From Akkermansia sp. (GTDB lineage: Bacteria > Verrucomicrobiota > Verrucomicrobiia > Verrucomicrobiales > Akkermansiaceae): DNA of 41,607 nucleotides. The position numbers and the translations under genes are program-made. Below, piece by piece: positions 8,414-15,043 of this stretch (its first letter is position 1; each line of letters starts with the position of its first letter). Under the pieces are notes generated by a model. That model made no database searches. It saw nothing but the letters and a program-made list of their open reading frames with translations, and was not told the origin of the DNA. The DNA lies in assembly GCA_030536145.1 (NCBI GenBank), contig JAUNQN010000024.1, positions 1 to 41,607 of the forward strand, read 5' to 3'.

Positions 8414-8899
8414 ATGCACGCAAGGCTCATCATCCAGCTAGAGGACTTTCCGGAGGAGGGACGCTATCTCCAGGGAGAGGTGGACGGTGCCGTGTTCGGC
8501 ATCGACAACGATGAAATCCGCAGCGCGGGACCCATCCGCTACGAATTCGACACCCAGCTCTACGAAAACGAGCTGGTGCTGCGCGGCAGCCTCGCCACGG
8601 AGTTCGACATGCGCTGCAACCGCTGCCTGGCCCACTTTGCCTATACGGCGGAAATCCCTGACCTCACGCTGTCTTTCGACGTAAAGGGCAAGGCATGCTT
8701 GGACGTGACGGAAGCCCTGCGCGAGGAGCTCGTGCTGGTGCTCCCCAGCTACCCCAAATGCGAGCACGCAGGGCTGGATTGCGAAGAAAATGACATAATT
8801 CGTGATTTTAGGCTTGCCAAAGACCCCGAACCGGGTGTAGAATTGCCCACCCCGAGTGGCAACAGCGTATGGGACGCGCTCGACAAGCTCCCGAAGTGA
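8414..8899 (+). CDS. DUF177 (YceD-like) protein
   Basis: A 161-residue protein preceding rpmF, the classic genomic position of the DUF177/YceD family. In plants and some bacteria this family is linked to 23S rRNA or large-subunit maturation. The family hallmarks are seen: LRGSLATEFDMRCNRCLAHF with a CxxC pair, followed later by LREELVLVLP and a second cysteine pair in CEHAGLDCEEND. The C-terminal SVWDALDKL is also typical. The start at 8414 follows a promoter by seven bases; the longer frame starts within the promoter. It is likely co-transcribed with rpmF, 45 bp downstream. Confidence 0.85.
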   Translation: MHARLIIQLEDFPEEGRYLQGEVDGAVFGIDNDEIRSAGPIRYEFDTQLYENELVLRGSLATEFDMRCNRCLAHFAYTAEIPDLTLSFDVKGKACLDVTEALREELVLVLPSYPKCEHAGLDCEENDIIRDFRLAKDPEPGVELPTPSGNSVWDALDKLPK

Positions 8900-8944
8900 C
8901 GCCGGAGCCGCTCATATCAGCAATCTTAACCAGAGAACAAAACT

Positions 8945-9136
8945 ATGGCAGCTCCTAAACGCAGAACCTCCAAGATGAAGCAGCGCTCCCGCCTGGCCGC
9001 CAAGGCCTGGAAGGCGCCCAAGCTCGGCAAGTGCCCCAAGTGCGGCGCAGCCGTCCCCGGCCATACTGCTTGCCCGCAGTGCGGCACCTACAAGACCCAG
9101 AGTGGCGCTGAGGTCATCGTCAAGCTCGTTGACTAA
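8945..9136 (+). CDS. rpmF: Large ribosomal subunit protein bL32
   Basis: A 63-residue ribosomal protein with the typical start [16 protein letters not shown] and a basic N-terminal half. It has a zinc ribbon made of CPKC (residues 30-33) and CPQC (44-47). Length and motif order match bL32. It follows the DUF177 gene, as in many bacteria, and is followed by a strong intrinsic terminator. Confidence 0.97.
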   Translation: MAAPKRRTSKMKQRSRLAAKAWKAPKLGKCPKCGAAVPGHTACPQCGTYKTQSGAEVIVKLVD

Positions 9137-9161
9137 CCCGCAGCTGCCTCATTCCCCTTTC

Positions 9162-9196
9162 AACCGCCCCTTCTCACCAAGGGGCGGTTTTTTTTC
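9162..9196 (+). terminator. Intrinsic terminator after rpmF
   Basis: A perfect 11-bp stem (9162-9172 with 9179-9189), a six-base loop and a run of eight T (9188-9195). This is the strongest terminator in the window. Confidence 0.93.
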
Positions 9197-9216
9197 TCGC
9201 ATTGCCTCAAAATAAA

Positions 9217-9369
9217 GGCCGTGTCCTACCTAAGTGTTGATTTTCTTACGCATTGATAATCAACGCTCTTTTGAAAGGAAGAACGCCAAAGGCATATTTC
9301 AGAGTGGTAGAGAGGGGATGAATTTGCTCTCCCCTCTCAAACTTTTCAACACTTATGTAGGACACAGCC
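9217..9369. mobile_element. MITE-like element, 153 bp, with 24-bp terminal inverted repeats
   Basis: The left end (9217-9240, starting GGCCGTGTCCTAC) and right end (9346-9369, ending GTAGGACACAGCC) are inverted copies differing at two of 24 positions. The element is flanked on both sides by the same eight bases AAAATAAA (9209-9216 and 9370-9377), consistent with a target-site duplication. There is no coding capacity inside. The interior contains a hairpin made of GAGAGGGG and CCCCTCTC. The element is A+T-richer than its surroundings. It sits in the rpmF-plsX gap between the terminator and the plsX promoter. The parent transposase family is not identified. Confidence 0.8.
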
Positions 9370-9422
9370 AAAATAAAACGCACCGAACGGCTGCAGGAAA
9401 CTGCAGGAAACCGCTTTTTTTA

Positions 9423-9450
9423 TTGACTTGCGCCACAGTCCTGATACAGT
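9423..9450 (+). promoter_or_regulatory. Promoter of plsX
   Basis: The -35 TTGACT (9423-9428), a 16-bp spacer and the -10 TACAGT (9445-9450) predict a leader of about 24 nt without a clear Shine-Dalgarno sequence. Confidence 0.5.
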
Positions 9451-9480
9451 ATTTGCGCAACACCACACCGCTATACCGAC

Positions 9481-10548
9481 ATGAAGTTATCGCTCGACGC
9501 CATGGGAGGAGACAATGCCCCGGACATCAACATCGACGGGGCCAAACTCGCCTTGCAGGAGCTGCCTGCCCTGCAGAAGCTCTACATGGTGGGGGACGAG
9601 GACACCCTGAAAAAGATGTGCGACGCAGCGGGCATAGGCGGCAACCCGCGCCTGGAGATTGTGCATGCGCCGGAGGTGGTGGGCATGGATGAGAGCGGAC
9701 TGGCCGCCGTGCGCCAGAAAAAGCGCTCCTCCATGAGCATATCCGTGGACCTGGTGAAGGACGGCACCTGCGATGCGGTGCTTTCCGCCGGAAACACGGG
9801 TGCCGCCGTGGCGGCCAGCACCATCAAGCTCCGCCTGCTGGAGGGCGTGGAGCGCGCCGGTATCGTCTCCCCCATACCAAACATCCGCAACTATGTGCTG
9901 GTGAGCGACACCGGGGCCAACCCGGATGCCAAGCCCAGCCACCTGGTGGGGTACGCCGTCATGTCTGCCATGATGGCACGCTACATCTACAATATCCCGA
10001 ATCCCAAGACGGGAATCATGAGCAACGGCACGGAGGACTGCAAGGGCAGCGCCTTCTCCAAGGAGGCCTACCGCATCATGCACCACCTGGCGCAGGCCGG
10101 CCTGCTGCCGCTGGACTTCATCGGCAACTGCGAGGGGCACGACCTGCTGGAAAGCGAGCTGGATATCGCCCTTACGGACGGTTTCACCGGGAATATCCTG
10201 CTGAAATGCGTGGAGGCCACGGCCAAGGCCTTTGCCCACATGCTGAAGGCGGGCATCAAGAAGAGCCCGCTGGCCATGCTGGGTGCCATCGGCATGCGCG
10301 GCGTGTTCAAGGAAATCGGCAACCGCATGAGCGCGGATTCCATCGGCGGCTGCCCGCTCATGGGCGTGCGCGGCGTCTCCATCATTGCCCACGGCTCCGC
10401 AAACGGCACCGCCATCCTGAATGCCATCCGCATGGCAGAGGGCATGCACCGCAACAACGTGAACGACCGCATCATCGAGGCCATGGGCCCCATCAACGCC
10501 GAGCTGCAGGGCATGGACAGCTGGGCGGACGCCCCCTGCGCCCACTAA
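9481..10548 (+). CDS. plsX: Phosphate acyltransferase PlsX
   Basis: A 355-residue enzyme that transfers an acyl chain from acyl-ACP to phosphate. It makes acyl-phosphate, the donor used by PlsY at the first step of phospholipid synthesis. The N-terminal LSLDAMGGDNAP is the family signature. SAGNTGA, NCEGHDLL and the ALTDGFTGNILLKC segment are also conserved. Length is typical. The usual fabH/fabD neighbours are absent. The MITE separates it from rpmF, which often precedes plsX directly in other genomes, so the element seems to have inserted in a conserved rpmF-plsX cluster. Confidence 0.96.
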   Translation: MKLSLDAMGGDNAPDINIDGAKLALQELPALQKLYMVGDEDTLKKMCDAAGIGGNPRLEIVHAPEVVGMDESGLAAVRQKKRSSMSISVDLVKDGTCDAVLSAGNTGAAVAASTIKLRLLEGVERAGIVSPIPNIRNYVLVSDTGANPDAKPSHLVGYAVMSAMMARYIYNIPNPKTGIMSNGTEDCKGSAFSKEAYRIMHHLAQAGLLPLDFIGNCEGHDLLESELDIALTDGFTGNILLKCVEATAKAFAHMLKAGIKKSPLAMLGAIGMRGVFKEIGNRMSADSIGGCPLMGVRGVSIIAHGSANGTAILNAIRMAEGMHRNNVNDRIIEAMGPINAELQGMDSWADAPCAH

Positions 10549-10609
10549 GCCCGCGCCCCCTGCCCCGCCTGCATGCCGCAACCAGGTTAAACACATTCAA
10601 GGAATCGGC

Positions 10610-10638
10610 TTGAACCGCAGGGCAGGAGCTGGTACAAT
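10610..10638 (+). promoter_or_regulatory. Promoter of the U32-like/metK operon, leaderless geometry
   Basis: The -35 TTGAAC (10610-10615), a 17-bp spacer ending in TGG and the -10 TACAAT (10633-10638) end eight bases before the ATG at 10647. Confidence 0.65.
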
Positions 10639-10646
10639 ACGCGCGC

Positions 10647-11615
10647 ATGCAAGGCAATTCCCCATATCTGAACCCGCAGTGGCCGCAGGCGGACTGGGAT
10701 GTATCTGGCGCGTTCACCCATGACCGCGAGCTGCTCTCCTTTTTCGACTACTGCAAGCTGCTGCTGGGATTCGAGCCCTTCCACCTGGTGCATGGTGCCC
10801 CGCTGTGCCACTGGAACAGCGGCCGCGTGCTGAACCACCTGCTGCGCAGCGCAGAGGAGATACGCACCGCCGGCCTGGCGTACGAATCCCGCAAGATTGC
10901 CGTCTACCTGACCTTCACCAACCTGCTGCTCACGGAGCAGCACATGGCGGACCCGCTGGGGAACGCCATCTGCACCTTCTTCTCACGCCACAACCCCACC
11001 GGCAGGAACGCCGTCATCCTGGCAAACGACCTGCTGCGCGACCACATCCGCAAGGAATTCCCCGGCCTGCGCCTGGTCTCCTCCATCCTGAAAATCACCA
11101 ACGGCGGCGGCAAGGGCAAGCTAGATGCCTACAAGCGCCTGGCGGATGAGTACGACGAGGTGATGGTACACCCGGACGACGTGCTGAACTACCCGCTGCT
11201 GGAGCAGCTGGAGGACAAGGAGCGCCATATCCTGCTCATCAACGAGTACTGCATCCGCAACTGCCCGCTGCGCCCCTTCCACTACAAGAGCCTCTCAGAG
11301 ATGTCGCTGAACTTCATGGGGCATGACAGCACGGAGTTTGAGAAGCGCCAGTCCACCAACGGCTGCCAGAACCTGTACACCCTGCTCACCCATGAGAGCA
11401 AGGGCGTGCTGGCCCTGAACACGCCGGAGATAGCCCGGCTGTACGACATGGGCTTCCGCCACTTCAAACTGCAGGGGCGCGGCCTCTCCAACGCCGCCTC
11501 CATCGTGTTCGACCTGCTGCGCATCGTCCTCCGCAACGACACCGATGCAGAGAACGCCATGCACCGCAACGGCCAGCTTTTCTGGGAATCCATCCTGCCC
11601 TACCCCGAGCCATGA
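10647..11615 (+). CDS. U32-like cysteine-cluster protein, paralogue A
   Basis: A 322-residue protein, predicted cytoplasmic, of a family I cannot name with certainty. It is a clear paralogue of the next gene. The segment EVMVHPDDVL then LINEYCIRNCPLRPFHY resembles the U32 (UbiU/UbiV/TrhP) core, in which three cysteines near the middle and one elsewhere bind a [4Fe-4S] cluster. Cysteines shared with paralogue B are Cys54, Cys202, Cys206 and Cys240. The C-terminal GFRHFKLQGRGLSN resembles the end of U32 TIM barrels. The function is unknown; RNA or quinone hydroxylation or peptidase annotations would be guesses. Its stop overlaps the next start as ATGA. Confidence 0.65.
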   Translation: MQGNSPYLNPQWPQADWDVSGAFTHDRELLSFFDYCKLLLGFEPFHLVHGAPLCHWNSGRVLNHLLRSAEEIRTAGLAYESRKIAVYLTFTNLLLTEQHMADPLGNAICTFFSRHNPTGRNAVILANDLLRDHIRKEFPGLRLVSSILKITNGGGKGKLDAYKRLADEYDEVMVHPDDVLNYPLLEQLEDKERHILLINEYCIRNCPLRPFHYKSLSEMSLNFMGHDSTEFEKRQSTNGCQNLYTLLTHESKGVLALNTPEIARLYDMGFRHFKLQGRGLSNAASIVFDLLRIVLRNDTDAENAMHRNGQLFWESILPYPEP

Positions 11616-12661
11616 GCGATAAACCTGAAGAAATCTCCGAGCAGGAGGCCCTGCAAAACCTGGCATACCTGACCAGGGACTACGTGCCCGGCGCCACCTG
11701 GACCGTGGGCGGTGCCTTCCGCTTTGACCGCAGCCTGAAACTCATGGCAAACTACCTGGGCAGCAACCTGGGCGTGCGCCGTGTGGACAACGTGATGGGC
11801 TGCCCGCCCTGCCTGTGGACGCTGGACTGGTTTGTGCAGCGCCGCCCCATCGCCTTTGCCCGCTATACGGAGCTGCTGGCCGCATACGCCTCCATGAACG
11901 TGGGCGTGCACCTGGTGTTCGACAACCCCTTCATCCCCGATGCCGACCTGGACGACCCCTACGGCTACATGCTGGTGGAGGAGCTGCTGCGCAACAACAA
12001 GGCCAACAGGAACGCCATCTCCGTGGCCAGCGACAAGCTGCGGGACAAGCTGCTGGCCCGTTTCCCCGGCGCACCCGTCATCTGCCACCTAAACCGCCTG
12101 GTGGCGGAACAGGGCCGCCGCACCCCCGCCCTGTACAACAAGCTGGCCACACAATACACCCGCGTGGCCCTGCACCCCGCAGACGCGGTGAAATCCTCCA
12201 TCATCAATGAAATCAAGCAGCCGGAGCTGTTCGATGTGGTGGTGAACGACCCCTGCCTGCGCAACTGCCCCGTGCGGCGGGAGCACCTGCGCGTGCTGGC
12301 CGCCATGCGCAAGGACAGCTACGACACCACGCTCATGCAGCAGCGCTCCAACCTCATCTCACGCACGGAGTGCCAGAAACAGGACCCCGCCGCCCTGGTA
12401 CAGAAAGCCAGCTGCAACCTGACCCATGACGAAATCCGCACGCTGTACGCCCGCGGCATGCGCCACTACCTGATCCAGGGCCAGCAGTTCCGCAACGAGA
12501 TGACCCTGCTGTGGGACATCTTCCAGTGCATGCTGGACCGCGCCCCGGAAATCTCCAACAAGGCCGCGCTCATCTCCACCTCCGCCATGGCTGAATTCGG
12601 CCGCGCGGGCGAGGAGCTGCCCAGCGGGCTCCGCCAATTCTCCTTTACCAACTACGAATAA
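11612..12661 (+). CDS. U32-like cysteine-cluster protein, paralogue B
   Basis: A 349-residue paralogue of the preceding gene. The aligned landmarks are NRNAISVASDKLRDKLLARF (A has GRNAVILANDLLRDHIRKEF), RVALHPADAV, and VNDPCLRNCPVRREH with Cys215 and Cys219. Cys67 and Cys254 match paralogue A's Cys54 and Cys240. Additional cysteines at 64, 159 and 268 are not shared. The four-cysteine pattern suggests an iron-sulfur cluster, as in U32 proteins. The ATGA overlap with A implies equimolar synthesis, so a heterodimer like UbiU-UbiV is plausible. metK starts 15 bases downstream. Confidence 0.65.
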   Translation: MSDKPEEISEQEALQNLAYLTRDYVPGATWTVGGAFRFDRSLKLMANYLGSNLGVRRVDNVMGCPPCLWTLDWFVQRRPIAFARYTELLAAYASMNVGVHLVFDNPFIPDADLDDPYGYMLVEELLRNNKANRNAISVASDKLRDKLLARFPGAPVICHLNRLVAEQGRRTPALYNKLATQYTRVALHPADAVKSSIINEIKQPELFDVVVNDPCLRNCPVRREHLRVLAAMRKDSYDTTLMQQRSNLISRTECQKQDPAALVQKASCNLTHDEIRTLYARGMRHYLIQGQQFRNEMTLLWDIFQCMLDRAPEISNKAALISTSAMAEFGRAGEELPSGLRQFSFTNYE

Positions 12662-12676
12662 CCCAGACTGTTTACA

Positions 12677-13855
12677 ATGAAACACATGCACATATTCACA
12701 TCCGAATCCGTGGGTGAGGGACACCCCGACAAGGTGGCCGACCTCATCTCAGACTCCATCCTGGATGCCTGCCTGGAGCAGGACCCCGCCAGCCGCGTGG
12801 CCTGCGAGACCCTGGTGAAGGACAGCCACGTCATCCTGGCCGGTGAAATCACCACCCAGGCCAAGGTGGACTATGAGAAGATTGTCCGCGACACCATCCG
12901 CAGCATCGGCTACCGCACCCCGGCAGACGACGAGCTGTTCAACGCAGAGACCGTGGATATCACCAACTACCTCTCCACCCAGAGCCCGGATATCGCCCAG
13001 GGCGTGGATGCCCGCGAGGCAGAGGGCAAGGACGGCGCGGAACAGGGTGCCGGGGACCAGGGCATCATGTTCGGCTTTGCCGCAAACGAGACCCCGGAGC
13101 TCATGCCCGCCCCCATCATGTACGCCCACCGCATCATGATGGAGCTGGCACGCGTGCGGCACCAGGGCAACACCCCCTGGCTCCGCCCGGACAGCAAGAG
13201 CCAGGTGGCCGTGGAGTATGATGCCGCCGGCCGCCCCGCCCGCATCCTGAACGTGGTGCTCAGCACCCAGCACAGCGATTCCGTGGACAACGCCACCCTG
13301 CGCGCCTTCTGCAAGCAGGTCATCCTGAGCGTGCTCCCCGCAGAGCTCATTACCCCGGAAACGGAATTCTTCATCAACCCCACCGGCCGTTTCGTGGTAG
13401 GCGGCCCCCATGGCGACTCCGGCCTCACCGGCCGCAAAATCATCGTGGATACCTACGGCGGCATGGGCCGCCACGGCGGCGGCGCCTTCTCCGGCAAGGA
13501 CTGCTCCAAGGTGGACCGCTCCGGCGCCTACATGTGCCGCTGGGCCGCCAAGCACGTGGTGGCCGCCGGCCTGGCAGACCGCTGTGAGCTCCAGGTGGCA
13601 TACGCCATCGGCAAGGCCTCCCCCGTCTCCATCATGATTGACGTAGACACCTACGGCACCGCCAAGGTGGACGAGTCCACCATCGTGGAGCGCGTGAAAA
13701 AGGCCTTCTCCTTCAAGCCCGCAGACATGGAGAGCGTGCTGGGCCTGCGCCGCCCCATCTTCCGCCGCACCACCAATTACGGCCATTTCACCAAGGAAGA
13801 CCTGCCCTGGGAGCAGCTGGACCCCGCCCGCCTGGCCATCCTGAAGGGAGAGTAA
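12677..13855 (+). CDS. metK: S-adenosylmethionine synthase
   Basis: A 392-residue enzyme that forms S-adenosylmethionine from methionine and ATP. The family motifs are present: [20 protein letters not shown] at the N-terminus, [10 protein letters not shown], and [19 protein letters not shown] (phosphate-binding loop). Length is normal. ATG 12677 is used, but an in-frame ATG at 12686 gives an equally good N-terminus and lies seven bases after a TACAAT hexamer, so a second internal promoter is possible. Otherwise it reads through from the U32-like pair (15-base gap). No SAM riboswitch is visible in the upstream gap. Confidence 0.97.
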   Translation: MKHMHIFTSESVGEGHPDKVADLISDSILDACLEQDPASRVACETLVKDSHVILAGEITTQAKVDYEKIVRDTIRSIGYRTPADDELFNAETVDITNYLSTQSPDIAQGVDAREAEGKDGAEQGAGDQGIMFGFAANETPELMPAPIMYAHRIMMELARVRHQGNTPWLRPDSKSQVAVEYDAAGRPARILNVVLSTQHSDSVDNATLRAFCKQVILSVLPAELITPETEFFINPTGRFVVGGPHGDSGLTGRKIIVDTYGGMGRHGGGAFSGKDCSKVDRSGAYMCRWAAKHVVAAGLADRCELQVAYAIGKASPVSIMIDVDTYGTAKVDESTIVERVKKAFSFKPADMESVLGLRRPIFRRTTNYGHFTKEDLPWEQLDPARLAILKGE

Positions 13856-13883
13856 CCACCACCCGTTTCCATACACACACCAC

Positions 13884-13920
13884 AACGCCGCCCCGCGCCA
13901 AGCGCAGGGCGGCGTTCCTT
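13884..13920 (+). terminator. Putative terminator between metK and the convergent zinc-ribbon gene
   Basis: A ten-bp perfect stem, AACGCCGCCC (13884-13893) with GGGCGGCGTT (13907-13916), is followed by a short pyrimidine run (CCTTT). The T-tract is weak. Confidence 0.6.
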
Positions 13921-13938
13921 TGCTTGCAAACCAAGCTG

Positions 13939-14445
13939 TTACACCCTCACGTGCTCTGCGGCGGCCCAGTCCGTGGTGGAGAAGGCCTTGATGCCGGAAT
14001 CCTGCTCCGTGAGGAGGATGCAGCCCTCCGGGGCGCTGCGGGCGGCCAGGATGGCGCGGCGCTGGGCGGGGGTAAGGCGGCCGCGGCGGGCGGTCTCCAC
14101 CACCAGGGGCTCCATGCGGCCGTCCGGGTGGCACACCATGCAGTGGCGCGCATCCGGCGGGGTGCCTGTGCTGATTTCCACGGCGCCGGAATCCAGCACG
14201 TCCTCCAGGGTCTGCCAGCGGAACCCGGCGCCGGAGTCCGCGTTGTGGTTGTCCGGGTAGCGGCAGTGCATGCAGCGGTAGCCCAGCACGCCGCCCTGCA
14301 GCTCGTCCGCGCGGTCCACCACCTCGGTTTTCACGTTCCCTTTCTCATCCAGGGAAAGGGCCAGGCAACCGCGGTGGATGGCCTGCTCTATGCACATGAG
14401 CTGGTGGCGTCCGCAATGGGGACAGGTAAATGATACGTTTGTCAT
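13939..14445 (-). CDS. Zinc-ribbon protein of unknown function
   Basis: A 168-residue protein rich in paired cysteines. FTCPHCGRHQ at residues 7-16 looks like a zinc ribbon half; GYRCMHCRYPD (mid-protein) may be the other half. ARHCMVCHPDGR is a third pair. No catalytic family is recognised. The cysteine pairs suggest two treble-clef or ribbon folds binding metal, and the C-terminus is mixed helical. The gene is divergent from the small HTH gene across a 140-bp A+T-rich gap, so the two could share regulation. Role unknown. Confidence 0.65.
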   Translation of the reverse strand: MTNVSFTCPHCGRHQLMCIEQAIHRGCLALSLDEKGNVKTEVVDRADELQGGVLGYRCMHCRYPDNHNADSGAGFRWQTLEDVLDSGAVEISTGTPPDARHCMVCHPDGRMEPLVVETARRGRLTPAQRRAILAARSAPEGCILLTEQDSGIKAFSTTDWAAAEHVRV

Positions 14446-14469
14446 TATACAATTATCTTTTCCGCTTGT

Positions 14470-14498
14470 CTTATACCTGTTTTTTGCTGCATTGTCAA
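14470..14498 (-). promoter_or_regulatory. Promoter of the zinc-ribbon gene
   Basis: On the minus strand the -35 TTGACA (14498-14493) is perfect. It is followed by a 17-bp spacer and the -10 TATAAG (14475-14470), with a leader of about 18 nt. A second TATAAT overlaps the start codon region. Confidence 0.65.
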
Positions 14499-14549
14499 CC
14501 TGTTTTTAGCAACTGGCAATAATTTTTGCCGAACGGGTGGATTATCCCC

Positions 14550-14578
14550 TTGCCAAGGCATGGCAGAATTGCTATACT
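14550..14578 (+). promoter_or_regulatory. Promoter of the HTH gene, leaderless geometry
   Basis: The -35 TTGCCA (14550-14555), a 17-bp spacer ending in TGC and the -10 TATACT (14573-14578) end seven bases before GTG 14586. Confidence 0.7.
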
Positions 14579-14585
14579 GAAGATT

Positions 14586-14954
14586 GTGGAAGTTACAAAC
14601 CAAGACGAGCTGAAAATAAACATCAAGCTTTGGCTGAAAGCCAACAACCTGAACTATGCGTGGTTGGCGGAGAAGTGCTATGTGACGGAAGCCACCGTGC
14701 GCAACTGGATGGCGCGCAAGCCCATCCCCGCGGCGAAGGAGCACATCATCCGCGAGCTCATCAAGCAGCTGCCGCTGTCCCTGCCCAGCCGGGTAAAGGT
14801 GCAGGAGGAGACGCTGGTGACGCTGAGCCTGGATCCCACCACCCGCAAGGCGCTGGAGCAGAAGGCATTCCGCTGCGGGAAGACCCTGGCGGAGTTCCTG
14901 GCGGACGAGGTACCCCGCCTGGGCGGGGCGGAATCCGCACCCACGGAGGAATAA
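14586..14954 (+). CDS. Small helix-turn-helix protein
   Basis: A 122-residue protein if started at GTG 14586. A longer in-frame ATG at 14526 would place the start inside the -35 region, so GTG is preferred. Residues about 8-55 look like an HTH: LKINIKLWLKANNLNYAWLA, then YVTEATVRNWMARK as turn and recognition helix. A ribbon or second helical segment follows (DPTTRKALEQKAFRCGKTLA). DNA binding and transcriptional regulation are likely, but no named family is assigned. It may control its divergent neighbour or itself. A weak G+C-rich hairpin lies after it, 89 bp before the kinase start. Confidence 0.65.
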   Translation: MEVTNQDELKINIKLWLKANNLNYAWLAEKCYVTEATVRNWMARKPIPAAKEHIIRELIKQLPLSLPSRVKVQEETLVTLSLDPTTRKALEQKAFRCGKTLAEFLADEVPRLGGAESAPTEE

Positions 14955-15043
14955 TCCCCGCAGCACCCGCTTCTACACGGCGGGGTTATACGCCGCTGTA
15001 TCAGTAGCAGCACGTGTACCGCCGCAGGGGGAGGACGAAAGCC

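Noticed and set aside
9234..9692. Plus-strand 152-residue open frame across the rpmF-plsX gap
   Set aside because: It runs through the MITE and then out of frame into plsX; no coding signature and it overlaps the plsX promoter.
12662..12676. SAM riboswitch before metK
   Set aside because: The gap to the upstream gene is only 15 bases, too short for any riboswitch aptamer.
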